From: Syntrophomonadaceae bacterium
Lineage (GTDB): Bacteria > Bacillota > Syntrophomonadia > Syntrophomonadales > Syntrophomonadaceae
Direction: 5' to 3'
DNA: 6,774 bases
Assembly (NCBI GenBank): GCA_012522705.1
Contig: JAAYJY010000016.1
Location: 1-6,774, forward strand
Positions 5,758 to 6,774 of this stretch are shown piece by piece. The translations under genes were made by a program, and so were the position numbers. The notes below the pieces were generated by a model. That model was not told where the DNA came from, did not search any database, and saw only the letters and a program-made list of their open reading frames with translations. How positions within the stretch are numbered: position 1 is the stretch's first letter; each line of letters opens with the position of its first letter.

Positions 5758-6747
5758 ATGAATATACTCATTTCCTGTCCGGGAATGATGTTTGAGACCG
5801 TAAAGCTACTGAGGCGAGAATTTGCTATGGCCGGCTTGGGAACCATAGCGGCCGGCAACTCCCATCAGATCGCTGGCCTCTATGCAGCTGACAGGGCTTA
5901 CATTGTACCCTCCGTTGGTGAACCAGAATACATACCGGCCTTATTGGAGATATGCCGGCAGGATGACGTCAAGGCTATCATTACCTTTTTGGATAGAGAC
6001 ATAATCACACTGGCGGAGGCAGCACCGGAGTTCCGTGCCATAGATGTTGAGCCTATGGTGGTTAGCTTAACCGCTGCAGAAATCTGCGACAACAAATACC
6101 GAATGTTTGAGTTTTTGTCTGCGCATGATTTTAAATGTGCCCTTACGATATCTTCACTGGGAGAATTCCAGAGGGAACTTGATCGGAATCATATTGAATA
6201 CCCGGTATTTGTTAAACCAGTGGTCGGTGATGGGAGCCGTGGCTCCATGAAATGCCACAATATGGATGATGTCATTCTTGCCCGGGGCGGTTGCACCGAT
6301 ATGCTGATCCAGCAGTATCTTGATGGTTCTGAATACGATGTCGACCTCTACGTAGATACCATAAGCAAGAGAATGGTGTCGGTATTTGCCAAGGAGAAGC
6401 TTTTAAAGGTTATAGGCGGGACTGCCACCGGGATTTCGATGCACGACAAGGCGCTTTTCGATTTAGTCGAAAGACTGTCCCGGGAGCTTGGATTAACGGG
6501 AGCGTTGAACATCGAAGTTTTTAGGGTAGACGGAGACTACTACGTTGGAGAAGTAAACCCCCGCTTTGGAGCAACCTATATAGGGGCCTACGCTTGTGGA
6601 ATCAACTTTGCCCCGTTAATCATTAACAATATCAACGGCAGGGAGAACCTGCCCCAATTAGGTGATTACCAAGACGGGATCTGTATGATGAAATACCCGC
6701 AGGTATTGAGGATAACCGCTGATAATCAGGGATTTGCCTCCATATAG
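5758..6747 (+). CDS. ATP-grasp carboxylate ligase, CarB/PylC-like
   Basis: The product is a 329-residue protein. It has an N-terminal pre-ATP-grasp Rossmann-like domain (MNILISCPG, then AADRAYIVPSVGEPEYI at 43-59) and an ATP-grasp domain from about 110. Visible ATP-site features are Lys113 in DNKYRM, Lys153 in VFVKPVVGDGSRG with its glycine-rich loop, IQQYLDGSEYDVDLYVD (185-201), and the metal-binding Glu254 (NIEVF), Glu265 and Asn267 (GEVNPRFGATYIG). The catalytic core seems complete. Such enzymes activate a carboxylate as acyl phosphate and join it to an amine, thiol or similar nucleophile. Close relatives recur in polysaccharide gene clusters without an assigned reaction. It starts 51 nt after the acyltransferase gene on the same strand, probably in the same transcript. 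It may amidate or add an amino acid to the acyl group or sugar; the substrates are unknown. No terminator is seen after the TAG stop at 6745-6747, so the operon may continue beyond the window. Confidence 0.92.
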   Translation: MNILISCPGMMFETVKLLRREFAMAGLGTIAAGNSHQIAGLYAADRAYIVPSVGEPEYIPALLEICRQDDVKAIITFLDRDIITLAEAAPEFRAIDVEPMVVSLTAAEICDNKYRMFEFLSAHDFKCALTISSLGEFQRELDRNHIEYPVFVKPVVGDGSRGSMKCHNMDDVILARGGCTDMLIQQYLDGSEYDVDLYVDTISKRMVSVFAKEKLLKVIGGTATGISMHDKALFDLVERLSRELGLTGALNIEVFRVDGDYYVGEVNPRFGATYIGAYACGINFAPLIINNINGRENLPQLGDYQDGICMMKYPQVLRITADNQGFASI

Positions 6748-6774
6748 GTTGATTTTAAAAGAACTAATGTAATC

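Overview
The window looks like Bacillota, probably a clostridial or Peptococcaceae/Syntrophomonas-type bacterium. The grounds are an S-layer-homology (SLH) surface protein, strong purine-rich Shine-Dalgarno sites, GTG and TTG starts, and a class I cyclic-di-GMP (GEMM-I) riboswitch. This placement is an inference; no 16S or other phylogenetic marker is present. All genes lie on the + strand.

Layout. Bases 2-1453 hold the 3' part of a gene for a cell-surface protein: three SLH domains followed by a pectate-lyase-superfamily parallel beta-helix. A gap of about 200 bp with a candidate promoter leads to a stand-alone, DltA-like amino-acid adenylation enzyme (1653-3182). A 319-bp leader follows. 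It contains a well-formed c-di-GMP-I aptamer (about 3318-3395) and a hairpin followed by a T-rich tract (3412-3444). Immediately downstream is a tight cluster of five genes: carrier protein 1 (3502-3732), a FabH-like ketoacyl synthase III (3729-4796), carrier protein 2 (4814-5029), a NeuD/PglD-type left-handed beta-helix acyltransferase (5059-5706) and a CarB/PylC-like ATP-grasp ligase (5758-6747). The last 27 bases are uninformative.

How the genes may work together (inference). The adenylation enzyme would activate an amino or carboxylic acid and load it on a phosphopantetheinyl carrier. The ketoacyl synthase could extend an acyl chain by two carbons using the carrier proteins. The NeuD-like enzyme could pass the acyl group to an amino sugar or nucleotide sugar. 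The ATP-grasp enzyme could form a further amide or peptide-like bond or prepare a precursor. The whole resembles a small hybrid NRPS/fatty-acid cassette for decorating a surface glycan (flagellin glycan, S-layer glycan or exopolysaccharide), with the carrier/KAS/transferase part under direct c-di-GMP control. No sugar-biosynthesis gene or glycosyltransferase lies in the window, so the acceptor is unknown.

The strongest observation is the c-di-GMP riboswitch placed inside this gene cluster, after the adenylation gene and before the first carrier gene. The acyl product and the sign of the switch cannot be read from the sequence alone.
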